From positions 78,023-142,022 of the forward strand of contig JASAMV010005168.1 of assembly GCA_030248065.1 (NCBI GenBank): 64,000 nt of DNA, written 5' to 3'. This document shows, one piece after another, positions 1 to 12,833 of this stretch; position 1 is the first letter of the stretch, and the number at the start of each line of letters is the position of its first letter. This DNA is from Rhynchonema sp. JSB1_4. Taxonomy: Eukaryota; Nematoda; Chromadorea; Monhysterida; Xyalidae. Position numbers and translations under genes: made by a program. The notes under the pieces were generated by a model, which searched no databases, was not told the DNA's origin, and was given only the letters and a program-made list of their open reading frames with translations.

Positions 1-1
1 T

Positions 2-3000
2 TACGGACAACTCGGTGTGGGTGACAGACAGAACAGTGCTGCTGTGCAAGTGGTCACTGTCAGACTGCAGAATGGAGACAGGTATGGTTTTGGAAAAATA
101 GTCGTGTCTCCACCGCATAGTGTGCCCTTTTGTTAGGCGTTCGACCGTCATGATAACAGATCAAAGTTTGATCTGATCAAAGTACACACAATTCATGTAC
201 ACTAGACGGGACCCGTGCCTACGGCCCGGCTACAGCTCCGCGCCCGTGCCGTGCCCTCCCCCCCGAAGACCCGTTAGCATACCCAAAGCTACCCGTGAAA
301 ATTGACCCGTCCGCCCTTCCGAGGGAGGGGGCCACAGACATACATAAAGGCAAACTACGCCAACACGAGCCCGATTTCGGAGGTGATAGATTAGTGAAAC
401 ATTCACACGTGGCTGCTGATTTGGGAAACGTCACACGTTGTGGAATACAACGTGGTGCATGAGGATTTCTCTTTCTTTGCGTTTTGCTGGTGCACCAACT
501 CCGAAATCGGGCTCGTGTTGGCGTAGTTTGCCTTTACATACATACGCCTTCCTGTTTTAGTAGTATAGATATGTATGGTTGGAAACTGCGGCAATCAAAA
601 CGGCTGCCTGTTTTCAAGATGCGCCACAACTATCAAGCTATAAAGGAATAGTATTCGGCCTGGTCTTGTCTTGTCTTGGTCACGTCGTGACTTTTTGCGT
701 TTTCACTAATGCCGGTAGACCAGCGGAAAAGTCGTTTGTTTGTCTTGCAACCCCGACCAAGGTTTGTATAATTGTGGCAACGTGGCTTCAATACAATGAA
801 CCAATACAGTGACAAAACTTCTTCCAGCGTATCGTTTCGCGCCATCAGCTCAGGTATGTACCACTGCATGGCCATTACTGACCTAGATGAGCTGTACACC
901 TGGGGCTGGGCTGTGCACGGACAATTGGGACATGGCACGCGGTGTCTGAATGACGCACTACGACCCACACGTGTGCAGTGCTTGGTCGATCAGGGCATAA
1001 AGGTACATCATCTTCTTGTTTGAGTGCATATTTCGACGTCCTATTCTGATGTAGTCTACGCATCTGCGCATATTTCGTGCGAACGCAGCAGGATGTCCGT
1101 TGTCATCAACGCACCGGCTGTCACCATCAAGGTGTGTTAGGGATGTTCAAAATTTCTTCGCACTCATTTTATATTCATCACCACGCTGTGGTTTGCACGT
1201 ACACCTATAGTGCATTGGATAGAACGCTGTTGCCCGGCTGCGTTAGCACAAAATATGCGCAGAGGCGCTGAAGTAGCCTGAAATATTAGTAGAACTACAA
1301 TAGAATTAGACTGAAAATCTAAGGCTTGAATTAAACAACAATATATTGATGGACTAACATTCTATAAATCCAGGTATCGGATGTGGCGGGTGGTCAAGCG
1401 CACACCGTGGTTCTGGATCGAGAGGGCCGTGTGTACGTGTGTGGCAGTGGCGCTAATGGACAGATGGGGGTGGGCAGATTGGTGAAGAAACATACAAAAC
1501 CGACTCTTGTACAGGTGGGTGTCATTGCATTGGATGATGTTTCATTCTAAATTTCATTAAAAAAGACACACGCTGACACACCAATGGAATGCAGTTTAGC
1601 ATCTAATAACGGATCCGTGGAAGGGTTGTTTTCGCATGATTGCTGGGTCACGTAGGTATAGATATTGACAAATCCAAAAGAAAAAAAACCAACACAACAA
1701 AACATTACAAAATAACAACCACACCCGAACATCTCAACACCACACCCCTATAAAAAAAAAAAAAAATATAAAATATCTCCTGCAACCGAACCGACGATGT
1801 ACTGATGTACCGCCATTCTGTCAAAAAAGGGCGAAACGGGCAACCAAAAAACAAGATATCAGTGCGCACACGCAATTCCCATTTGATAGACCTTTGCCAC
1901 ACATCGTCAAAAATCGAAGTTGACATTTGCCATTGTGACTATTCTTAGCGACTACAAGTCTGTGCGGTTTATCCAAAAGAGGTTTTAAGCTAATCCTAAA
2001 ATTAAAATACTGACGTGACCAGCACGGCGCCGGTCCCGTTCTGATCACCAAGTTTGACAACCGCATTCAGGCGTTGAGCACTGTTCGTGTTGTGCGCATC
2101 GCGTGCGGTCAATTCCACACGTTGGTGTCAACTACGGACGATCAACTGTACACCTGGGGTGCCACACCCAGCAGCCTGAAATTCAAAGCCATGCTCAACA
2201 AACGAAAGAACAATAACAGCAACAGCACAAATGGACAACCATCGGACGACAAGAAAGAAAATAAACAACCCATTACGACTGCGGCTGCGGCTGAAGGTTG
2301 CTTTTGTGAATACTCCAAATTGTTTGACACGGTTGGGAGCAGCATTATCCACATGAGCTTATCATCGCAAAATGGCGTTTCTGTAACGATTAGAATGTGC
2401 AGCCAGCAGTTTTATCATTTTTACCAACAGCAAACCTGGTGGTGACTGATCCAGTCTCGGTCAAGTAACTTTTTGAATAATACCAAAAGATCAGAGAAAT
2501 GCACATAGTATCGTGTTTCCAGATTCATTGACAGTTTCGATAAGGATAGAACTTGCTCTTTTTTCTCAGCAAGTCCACAGTGACTAATGTTTCAGGCACA
2601 AGCATCAACCCAGATGAAACATCGCATCTATCCCCATCACTAGTGTGCTCCATGTCATGCAGTATGCCCATGAACGATACAGTCATGCAGATATCGTGTG
2701 GTGCAACGCATTCCACTTTGGTCACCCAACAGGGACATTTGTACACTTGGGGCAAGAACTTGGAATATCAATTGGGCCACGGGGACAGGAAGGAGCGCCC
2801 GACTCCGGCCATTTTAACCAATGCTACTGATCCGTCCTATTGGAGATATGTTTGTTGCGGTTGGTTACAAGATTAACGTTGGTGGTGTGTTTGTTTTGAA
2901 TTCACAAATTTTCCATTAACGCAGTAGGTATTAGGATCATGTTTATGCTGCGCAAAAAAATACTTAGCGGATGGTTTATATCGAGGCTTAAGACGCACTA

Positions 3001-5036
3001 CGCTACACTGCAATAAGGGAGCGGAAGAAAACGGATTTCATGGAACTTTGTCAAGAAATCGGTTGGAACAACAAATAATGTTCATATACATTCGACACTA
3101 ATATTCTGTCAGGCCTCGAGTACACGATCGCCGTGGATCGTACGGGTTCGGTGTGGTGCTGGGGACGCAATGATCTGTGTCAGCTGGGATTCGAAACCGT
3201 GCCACAAGGTTTGATTTTCAGTTGTCGTCATTTGCTTTAAAATTTTTTGATAGTTTTCTTATGGTGGTTTTGATTCTTCAGCGCCTGCCCGGGAGATTGG
3301 GCGAGCTTGATAGCTGCATAGATCATATCCGCTTTTAGTGACCGTGTGTGCATCGAAACCGTGGAGATTTCAGTCGCCATAAAGGGGTAGGCTGTAATTG
3401 AGATGAAAGCCGTCATTCACAGGTGACCAACATCGCCTGGCCGGCAAGGTGTTGACGATTCAACGGGGCAAAGGACCACAACGCACCATAACGTTGCCGA
3501 AAGACGGACGTGCCTATTGTCAACAACCAACCAGACTTGTGGCTGTCACTGCGAACAGCATAGATTTGGAATGTGAGTGTTGGCTGCCTGGTTCGGGTGA
3601 TGTTTCATTCGAAAATGCACACAAACTGTAATCTGACGTTGTGCGCAAGCAGAAATTCTATGACTTATTATAACAGCAAAGTTTGAAATTGAATGAACAA
3701 AAATGTTCGTCAAGGTGTTGCCATGAAATCGCGGACCTGGTTCAGGGGCCAACCCTCAGGCTTGGGCTCGGGCTTGCCGCACACTTTTGCACGTGCTGGA
3801 TTTACTGAAGCTTAGAGCCCAATGTTGCGCAAAAGGTCTCCTGAAATGAGAGTTTCACTAGAGCAGAGCGAGAAGCAAAAAGGACGTTAGTCAAACACAT
3901 CCGTGCCAATCAAGAGCCCCATCCATTTGTTCACCATTGGACATCTACTCCCAACTTCAGTGCCGCAATGTGTATCGGTCTACGACGAGAGCGCCCTGCA
4001 CACAACCATACGCAAATGGGCTGGGGATTATGATCCAATGAGATTGACACAATTGGCGCAAGACGTCGACCTTTACCGTTTTGCTGCGTATGTCTGGCTG
4101 GTCAACAACACACCAACGGCTGCGTTGAGGATGCATGCCAGAGTGGGTGGTTATTTGCTTTATTGGGAGGGGAGACTATTGAAGTTACAGGCCGATTTCA
4201 AGCTTGGTGACAGTATTGCATCGGATCTGATCGGGTGATATCTCGTATTATTGCTTTGATCGGGATCAAAGTCACCGATAGGATCTGTCATTGTCACGTG
4301 ATTAGCTCGGTCTGGTCCGATACCGATCCGATCGCCAATTTTGCTATCACCTCGAGTCCTGCAATGAAACAACATGATGTCCACATCACAGGCTCTCGAG
4401 AGCGTCCCATGCGACCTGACGCTGTCCGAGGTGCGTGACATTATGGACTGCTATCGACTGGTGATTCCAACCCTATTAGATCCATCCGAGCGTCGTGAAT
4501 CATTACGTCTGCTATTCACATCAACTCCTCGATTGAATACCGCCCATTTGCAATCGTATTTCGATAGCGAATGGCAGGTTTGGTCGCCCACACTACTTGA
4601 TCTGCTTCGAAGCGATCCGAGCTCAATGCAACGTTTCGATGCCGATTTCAAATTGAGGTTGATTGAAAAATCGCTGACATCTAATAATCCCACCAATCCG
4701 ACTGACAACAACAACACTGGCAGTAACTTGACACCTGGGGCAACAACTGCGAGATACATTGACCAAACTGACATTGAACCCGATACACAAACGTTGTCCT
4801 ACGCATTCGTTGGTTGTGGTCATTTTCTGTCCGAAACGGCACTAAACGCTCAATTGGCCCGGCTGCAAACACAACATCGACTCAATTCAGTGCTACCGCA
4901 AACGGCAGCCACCGTGCAGCATTTGTACCAGGTGCCTGATGACAGCAACGGCTACTGTGCGCTCAACACACAGCTTTGTCCCACATGTCTGGGAAATGTG
5001 CTCAGTGAATTCGCCAATGAGATAGATGTCGCGTAG
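2..5036 (+). CDS. RCC1-repeat protein with C-terminal zinc-binding tail, 3' part of gene
   Basis: I read nine exons: 2-81, 828-1002, 1374-1514, 2023 to about 2382, about 2574-2859, 3113-3208, 3423-3572, 3961-4142 and 4392-5036 (TAG). All junctions keep frame except the one between 2382 and 2574, where several donors are possible. The 5' end lies outside the window. At least five RCC1 blades are visible, each with the Gly-rich YTWG...GQLGHG pattern (LYTWGWAVHGQLGHG, LYTWGKNLEYQLGHG, VWCWGRNDLCQLGF), so the N-terminal half is a beta-propeller. The last two exons encode a helical region (YRFAAYVWLVNNT) and a tail with CGH and CPTC spaced like a RING/Vps zinc finger. A propeller plus such a tail suggests a trafficking factor or GEF; the claret/GLO-4 group came to mind, but that is inference. 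A 124-bp transposon-like unit lies just after the stop. Confidence 0.85.
345..536. mobile_element. 192-bp TIR element (MITE), TAAAGGCAAACTACGCC ends
   Basis: About 40-bp inverted ends start TAAAGGCAAACTACGCC and finish with the reverse complement, both running through GAGCCCGATTTCGG. The flanks share CATACA on both sides, a possible target duplication. It lies in an intron of the RCC1 gene. A diverged copy sits at 44687-44879 in CPPED1, and the TAAAGGCAGTC elements at 14975 and 17316 have related tips. Confidence 0.85.
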
Positions 5037-5065
5037 CAGTGAGATTGTTTTGTATCTGTTACCTG

Positions 5066-5189
5066 CAGGCTACTCTCTTTATAGTGACCGACCATATTTT
5101 TAGTGAAAACTTTTCCGTGATGACCCACGAGATTTCAATTGGAACTCTCGTGCTAGATCCTATCACACCACAATAAAGAGGGCATACTG
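5066..5189. mobile_element. pogo/Tigger-like MITE just after the RCC1-gene stop
   Basis: The ends are CAGGCTACTCTCTTTATAGTG and, on the other side, CACAATAAAGAGGGCATACTG, an imperfect inverted pair of the pogo/Tigger style. A related sequence starts at 50973. The only AATAAA close downstream of the RCC1-gene stop (5172-5177) is inside the right end of this element. Confidence 0.55.
5172..5177 (+). promoter_or_regulatory. candidate poly(A) signal AATAAA for the RCC1 gene
   Basis: AATAAA lies 136 bases after the TAG at 5034-5036. It is formed by the inverted repeat of the MITE at 5066-5189, so the signal may be transposon-supplied. Other A/T-rich sites downstream cannot be excluded. Confidence 0.4.
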
Positions 5190-6149
5190 TATATACATAC
5201 TGTAATTTGAATTCTTCAGAGAACTCAACAAAGTTGGCCAGTTCTGTTTTCCTATTTTGATCAAAATGTGTGCCGTTACATCTGCATTTTGCCGCTTCCC
5301 CAAAATCTCTTCCCCACGATCATGTCTGATGAGATCCTCTGAGCCCGACGTCCCCTATGCAAATAATATTCAATTGAATGAAATCAAGTGTGCTGTTCCT
5401 AATTATTTTGTTTTACTACTAATGCTTAGTTATATTTTACTTCCTTCATATGCCCACCTACGGTTCTCACCGAGTGCTTCATAAATATGGCAGGTTTCAC
5501 ACCACGTTATAGACAAATTCGATATAATTATTTATTATTGTCTATATGTATATGTAGTCATTGTATAAATGCTAAACGTCAGCTTTCATATAAAACAATT
5601 GAACTGTAAAGATGAAAAGGTGGCAAAAAAATAAAACAATCATCACAAGCATTATCGGTACCGTAAACTAGGCGAGTTTGCACAATATACAATCCACAAC
5701 ACTAGGAGCTGAATAAAAATGTGCACATTTTTGTTTTTCGAAAACCAAAACAACAACCCCTGCAAGATATTGACTGCGTCAAATGTTGTCACACGACGTG
5801 CTTCTAGCGCACAACCGGGTAGGGTAACTATACACACGTCAAAAGGTGTTGGTTGAATGTTAGCAAGCGACCCCTGACAATGTTTGGTTGAAAAATAAAC
5901 CGAGAATGTGCGTGTATGTGTAAAATGTGAGAAACTGGAAACTGGTAGTTTCTATATCACATCAAAGCAAAAAACTAAGAAACCTAGATAAGCGAGCAGA
6001 CATGTTTGTCCTACAAAAACCGTACAACAGTGGGAATGCCGTTCAAGAAAACACACACTGTGGCAACGGTGGCGTGATAAATTGAGACCGAAAGTTTGTA
6101 AATTAGAATGTCAAGAAAACAATATCACTACACGATGGAAGCACGCAAT
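5190..6149. other. convergent intergenic gap
   Basis: This is the space between the ends of the RCC1 gene (+) and glutamate dehydrogenase (-). It is A/T-rich with no convincing exon. Short open frames at 5257-5484 and 5652-5837 show no domain or splice support. Confidence 0.5.
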
Positions 6150-9100
6150 TTAGGTGAACGTGAACCCAGTAGTGAGATAACTGTGATAGATCTTCTCCAC
6201 CGCATTTGCGTAGGCCGCCGTGCGAATGTCCAAACCGAGCTCGTACTTTTGTGCCGTTTGAATAATTGACTGCAAAAAAAACAATCGATATTTGGATATT
6301 ATTATGTGATCACTGAACGGAATGGACTAAAATCAAACATATAATAATCACTCACACTGGCTGACCGTTCCATTGTCTGCAATAGACCCGAGTGCACAAT
6401 GTCTTTTTCGGAAGCACCCTAAAAATTCAAAATACGGGGTGTAAAAGCAAATTGAACTAGTCTGAAAAGCCAAAGTCAAAGGAACGAACATACCCCCATT
6501 CGATGTTGGAACTGTTCGTTGGGCGTAATGGGTATCGAGCCCCCATGACGACCGAACACTTTTTCGAGCGACCCTTGCACGCTGGCTGCAATGTGAACAA
6601 TGAATTTTATCTTGTTGCCCTTTGCGACCACGAACTCAAGCACAGATGTTTTTGGATATGTACAACCGGCCTAAATCTCTTCTGGATTGATTTGACACAG
6701 GAAGCTCTGCTCAGTGTATCAAAGATTCGGCGGCAAAATGTTTCGCGTTAACAACAACATGGACAACCATCACAGTCACCACAATAACGTCAATTCTCCC
6801 AAATTAAAAAGCCATCACTGCTAAGCACGCACTCAACTCACCCAACAACTGATAGTTCGACTCTCGCTCATACGTGAACGTCAATCGTCCGTAGCTGACA
6901 TGATTCAAATTCTTGAGCCATTCAAAATACGACACCGTCACACCACCAGCGTTGATGAACAGATCGGGTATGACGAGCACGTTGTTCTTCAGGAACACTT
7001 GGTCGGCAGCCGGCGTCACCGGACCGTTAGCACCTTCGGCGATCACCTGAAGTACATTGAGCTGTCAATTGTCAACTGAAGGTCATTGTCATTCATCGGA
7101 TCGACTCTGTTCTGACCACTTGCCATCAGCGATTCACAGAAGCTGCCAATTTCTGACCGTGTAAAAGTTCTTCCCGGAAAACCAATACTACTTCAGAAAG
7201 TCACCTAAGTAAGGTGACCGTGACGTGAGCGCAGACGATCGAATGCGCCAACCACTGCACGAACAAGAGAACAGAGCCGAGGGCGCAAACTCACTCTGGC
7301 CTTGACTTTATGCGCGTTGCTTTTGTGCAGCGCCTTCTCGGAAGCACACGGCAGCAACATGTCACATTCTTCGTACATCAGGTCCATGTGCGGCTCGAAT
7401 GGCTCGGCCTTCGGGAAGCCCTTGATCGTGCCGTGTTGCTGCAGTGAGAATCAACACGAGTCAGCTTGTTGGTGTCAAGTGGTACACATTTGGTCATTGA
7501 AACTTTTTGCATTCGCGGATGGAGGGAAAGTTTGTCAACATTAGTTTTGAATGCCTGCATCTTGCGATAGAGGTGGCGAGCAAATTTCAACCAGCGCAGA
7601 ACAAAAACGATGTTCACCGAGTGCGGGCGAACAACTTTTCGGCTGGCTGTGAATTGTGAAAGCACCATAGCTTGTTCACAAAATACGGTCCAAACAGAGC
7701 TTGGGAAGATGCATGAGCATGTGTCATTAACATCCACCCCACAGTTTGTTCAGTACCAACAAAATAATACGGAACCGACCAATTTATACAACTCCAACTC
7801 GCGGGGGTCGATGCCATTCGGGTTCACAATCGAACAGTCCCACTCAATCACGCCGATGCATTTAGCGCCAGCGCGATGCAGATAACGCATTGAGTGCATG
7901 CCCACGTTGCCGAAGCCCTACAGAATGTATCAGATGAGGTTTATTCGTACGACATCGCAGGGAGTGAAAGTTAAATCACACAAAAAGCAAAAGAAATCGA
8001 GTACAAGTACAAGCCAGCACAACCGACCTGGAGAATGAATGTTTTCATGCCGACGCCGGGCGTTAGACCAACCATGCTCATGTACGACGCTTCGTTCAAG
8101 AATACATTGATGCCGTTGAACACGCCCTGTGGTTCAAAAGGGTGCAAAGGGTTGAACAAGGAAATCTGTGCATTGTGCAAAATTAGGCCAATTGTAGAGT
8201 GGTTGCACAATGCGAAATGCGAGGGGCTCTTCAACATGTCAATATATCCGTCAACCATCCCACAATAGCCCAGAATCGTAATCAGCCAAACACAAACGCA
8301 CCCGTCCAGTAGCCGACACTCGACCATGTATGCCCTCCATGGCCAAAGGTTTGCCCGTCACACACGCGTATGCATCTTTGTCCAAATGTCCCGTTGTTTG
8401 TGCGTAGGTGTCGGCCATCCAAGCCATTTCGCGTTCCCCGGTGCCCATGTCTGGTGCGGGCACGTCAACGCCCGGACCTGCGCAGTGCAGAAAATTGTAC
8501 GCGAATGTTTAGATTGCTTTTAGTTGATGCATTAACGTCGTCAGTTAGTGTCAAATTTGGTGGTCGCATCGGACGCCGTGGCTACATAATTTTTTTATGA
8601 CAAGAAGGTTTTGCGACGGTCAGATGACGTAACAGTTCTAATTTCGGCCACCATAAAACCGGCAGGTCTCACAACTTTCAACAGCTCTAGAAAAAACCGT
8701 AAATTGAAAGGTCACATGATTAAGCCAGTTCTGATCTGATTCTATCCACAAACTTGCCAAGCCTCAAAATCCCATCAGTCAAACCAACCAAGGAAGCCCT
8801 TTTTGCTCAGCTCGACGGCCAGCCGACGCGTGATTTTCTCCATTTCCACTGGCGAGTACTTTTTGGGGTCGATCTTGACGCCTCCTTTGGCGCCACCGAA
8901 AGGCACGTCCACAACGGCACATTTGTAGGTCATCAGCGCTGATAAGGCTTTCACCTCGTCTTCGCACACACTCTCAGCGTAACGGATACCTGGATGGACA
9001 CAAAAGGAAATTAACAATCACACATGGGAATCGGAAAATAGTCGACCGAAGCAGCACCCCAAGCAGTAGAAATGCGTTTACGCTGGCAACATTCGTTTTC

Positions 9101-11351
9101 AGATTCAGAACATCCTCGAAATAACAATAATTCCGTCCGAGCCGTGATGCTTTTGTGATTTCCAAAAAAGTCTGGCCTCCAGTTACGTCAGTGTAAATAT
9201 CGATGACGAGCTATCTCGCTGCTACGTTTGTGTGTCAGTTGGATAAATCTCATTCCATCCTAGAGTCAGTACCTCCTTTCGATGGTGTGCGATGTTCGCT
9301 GTGCTGCGATCGCCAGGCCTCAATGATCTCCATCTCTCCGTTGTCCCTTCGAATGGGGAATGTCAAATAGAGCACCTTGTTGCATGCCTTGATCTGCGAC
9401 AGAATGCCGTCGACTTTGTACTGTTTCTCCTGGTCGGACAGGTGCGGCTTGTTCATCTCCTCCACTAGTTTGTGCTTGATTATCTGGAAGATTGATGGTA
9501 CCTAAGCGGTCTTGGTTTGGGATTGGCCAGTCAAGTCAAGGCTTCTGACTGTCACTGATGACTGATCGGCCTCAACCTCAAAATTGTTGGCAGCCAGTTT
9601 CAGTGTAACTAGCAGCAATGGTATCCTGTCATGGGCGGACAAAAAAGTTACACGATCTGACCAAGGTAGAGGGGGTCCGTCCGATCAGAAACTTTCGTCG
9701 GCCTGTACTTTGAGCGCACGGAAATGAAATCAAACCGACACAACCAGCAGCAAACTAACGTGACACCCTTTGTCCACGTAGTAATCGACCATACTGAAAA
9801 ACGAAGGATCCTCCTGTTCCTCCATGGGCAACTCATGGTCAGCGTTGGCCTGAAATTTTTTGGACGATTTAGCACTGCAGCCATAGTACGAAAACAGCTG
9901 AGTGATTTGTAGCTCACCACAGAGGTTTGGCGGTCTGAACCTGGGCATGGCCTCTTTTTCGCAGGTTCAGTCATATCCTTGAGTTTACTGGGCTATCAAA
10001 GGAACGAAGGATCGGATTCTTTCCAAAAATTATGAATTTGGTTGCACGCTGATAATTCAGGTTTTTACGCAAAATGCCGCTAAGTGTTGTTATCAGTGGT
10101 CGCGCTGCGGGTGGGCAAGAGAACAGCGCATAGCACGTGGGCACACGTTTAACGTCACTGCTTGCTGCTGCTTCTGTTGTGCCTGGTCGGGAAGGGAAGG
10201 AGGTACCCACACAACAGGCAGACTTGTGCGCATCGCATGTGTACATTGTACAATACAATCTTGGCTGCTGTGCTCTGCCCAGTGAACGTATTTGCCGCCC
10301 AGCTAGCTCCTGTCCTGTTCCACTGCCACGACTCTCCACAATTCCACTACTACGACCGCCTCACAGCGCATGGCGAGCCAAAACGTACCGCGCAGGGTCA
10401 AAATTGAGATTGGTGAGAGTGAGACATAGAAATACAGGGCCAAGTGTATCCACTAGGGTTAGATTATTTGCTCACACACAGTCACCTGGATGTGTGTAAC
10501 GGGAAACTCAACATATAAAACACGTATATACTGTAAACACCGGCAGGTGGCACACACATGAGCATGAGCACCACCAGAGAATGTGAGGTTGAAGTCACCG
10601 TTTCAGGCTTGCTCGCAACTAGGGTTAGAGAGATGTCGGGTGTCGGGTGCCAAAAAAGTGTAGGTGTCGGGTGTCGGGTACCCCCAGATGTCGGGTGTCG
10701 GGTTTTTTGGGACCCGACACCCGACAGCCGACACTTACGGTTCAAAACATCAGTTTTGCTGAGAGAAGAATTGTGAGAGAAAATTTTCTTCGAACCGAAT
10801 GTTTCCGATGACGCAGAATGTGACATTTTGGTGTTTATTTCGTGTGAAAATACTTGAATTCAGTAACTTGAGCCAAAAAATTGCACAAATGATGCAAATA
10901 AGCAAAAATTTGCCTGTTTTTGGTCCAAAAACAGGTGTCGGGTTTTTTTTCAAAAACTAGATGTCGGGTGTCGGGTTTTTTTGCAACTGTCGGGTGTCGG
11001 GTGTCGGCTTTTTTTCTGAGATGTCGGGTGTCGGGTACTTCCAGATGTCGGGTGTCGGGTACCCCCCGACCTCTAACCCTACTCGCAACGCACCGCTTGT
11101 ATACCAAAATTTCGCGACTCGTTGCTGCACAAGCAGAACTGAACGTAGTAAATCGTATTTCAAACGAACAACGCATGACGAGCAGGATAAATATCAGAGT
11201 AGAAAACAACAAAAGACTGCAGCCAACAAGCCAAAAACCGAACCTTATCCTGAGCGCTTGTTGTCACCGAACGTGAGGCGATATTCAGTCCATCGTTAAC
11301 AATCGGTGCTAATCTTGCAATCGACCGAAACACACTGCTTTTGGGCAACAT
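6150..11351 (-). CDS. GLUD1: glutamate dehydrogenase, mitochondrial
   Basis: Oxidative deamination of glutamate to 2-oxoglutarate with NAD(P), in the mitochondrial matrix. Twelve exons join without a frame break, in transcript order: 11351-11244, 9849-9760, 9483-9273, 8989-8789, 8477-8302, 8126-8028, 7917-7780, 7438-7295, 7046-6842, 6585-6494, 6418-6356 and 6269-6150 (TAA). They total 1647 bases or 548 aa, close to the roughly 558 aa of animal GDH. Exon 1 ([16 protein letters not shown]) is a typical basic, Ser-rich transit peptide. Family landmarks in order are TPSKGGIRYA (substrate-binding Lys), [45 protein letters not shown] (dinucleotide fold), [14 protein letters not shown] and [15 protein letters not shown]. 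The terminal helix ends [17 protein letters not shown]. Intron 1 holds a 462-bp hAT element. The symbol is by homology. Confidence 0.97.
10620..11081. mobile_element. non-autonomous hAT element with TCGGGTG minisatellite (family A)
   Basis: The 462-bp element has inverted tips TAGGGTTAGAG / CTCTAACCCTA. An exact 8-bp target duplication CTCGCAAC lies at 10612-10619 and 11082-11089. Runs of GTCGGGTGTCGGGT line both sides of an A/T-rich core. It sits in intron 1 of glutamate dehydrogenase. An inverted, decayed copy is at 11787-12206. Confidence 0.9.
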
Positions 11352-11786
11352 GACTAACGAACGTCTGTGACTGCAATCCTCTCCTCCTCACGTGCTGAGC
11401 TGCCTGAGAACCGAAATTTGTTTTGTTGTTGAAGGAAGACACAACCCACCCAAAAAAAACACCCACCCCAACCCAACCACAACCCACCCCCCCACCCCAA
11501 TGGGATCCAATTAACAAGGGCATAGCTAGCTAGGTCTGAATTTAGGGGGTAACTGGACAAAAAAAGTAATTTTTATAAAGTGCAAACGCCATTTATGAAA
11601 CGTCGTTTTTTTATCCCGTGCTCGCTCAAAATTCGTCACCTATTAAACCAAGCATTTTCTCAAACCAGCAGAGCCTCAGCCTATCCAAAAATTTACTTTT
11701 TTGATCCCAAACCACGAGACACCAGTAAAAATGCGTGTATTTAACGCGCGACGCGCGCGATTTTTTTGACATTTACAGTGTTCAGT

Positions 11787-12206
11787 GTAGAGGTCGGGGG
11801 GGGGGGGGGGCCCCCACCCCACACATTTGAGAAAAAACACGCGCGACACCGAATAAAAACCGACACCCGATATCTAGTTTTTGGAAAAAAACCCGACACC
11901 TGTTTTTGGACCAAAAACAGGCAAATTTTTGCTCCTTCGCATTATTAGTGCGATTTTTGGATCAAGTGACTGAATTCAAGCATTTTCACACGAAATAAAC
12001 ACCAAAATGTGACATTCTGCGTCTTCGGAAACATTTGGTTCGAAGAAAATTTTCTCTCAAAATTCTTTTCTCGGCAAAACTGATGTTTTGAACCGTAAGT
12101 GTCGGGTGTCGGCTGTCGGGTCCCAAAAATCCCGACACCTGGAGGCACCCGACACCTGCACTTTTTTGGCACCCGACACCCGACGTCTCTCTAACCCTAT
12201 TCGAGA
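11787..12206. mobile_element. second family-A hAT copy, inverted and decayed
   Basis: The core (ACATTCTGCGTCTTCGG..., ...CGGCAAAACTGATGTTTTG) is the reverse complement of the 10620-11081 element. The right tip CTCTAACCCTA is intact. The left tip has lost TAGGGT, leaving AGAGGTC before a poly-G run. No clean target duplication is visible. Confidence 0.8.
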
Positions 12207-12833
12207 GCCAAAATCTCGCGACCATATCGGCCAAAATCGGTCCCCCCCCTCAGTGTAGTTCCTGGTCCGGAGGGGGAACAGGCGGTACCCCCTTTTTTTC
12301 GGAGAGGGAACTACCCACCTGGAGGGAAGGGGAGGAGGACCCAAATTTGGAGAAAAGTCAATTTTTGAGGTCGAAAATTTGGCTCATTTTTGCCCGTTGG
12401 AAAAAACCTCAATAAAAAAGGTATTTTGGCGATTTTTGAAAATATTGACCTAAAAATCACTCATTTTATGCCTAAGAATGCATATTTTAGGCCAAAATTT
12501 GCCTATTTTAGACTTTTCTCCAAATTTGGGTCCTCCCCCTTCCCCCCAGACAGTGTAGTTCCTGGGGGGAGGGGGTCCCCCCTCGGGTACGCTATCTCCC
12601 CCTCAGGTGGACACTTACACTACCGTAAAAACCTAAAAGAAGGGGGCTCTATTAACTCACTGACCCCATTTTGGGGGGGCCCTATTTCGGGGGGGGGGAG
12701 GCTCTATTCCGGGGGGGCCTCTATTAATTCACTGACCCGAACCTGAAAAAATTGCTCCCAGAAATACCCCCAAAAACCCCTAAAAAGGGGTTTGAAAGGA
12801 TGTGTTTTCGCTTGTAATCGCATTTATTCGTGT
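12207..12833. repeat. GC-rich repeat patchwork: fragments ending CAGTGTAGTTCCTGG
   Basis: Two tips CAGTGTAGTTCCTGG (about 12252 and 12551) flank A/T-rich sequence and blocks of GGAGGGGGAACAG and GGGGCTCTATTAA. The same pieces recur at 14930-14970, 15845-15945, 16685-16770, 17620-17680 and 21755-22165. No gene is seen. Confidence 0.65.

Noticed and set aside
10620..11081. Telomere-like TAGGGTTAGAG at element tips
   Set aside because: It is a single short inverted tip within a target duplication, not a TTAGGG array.
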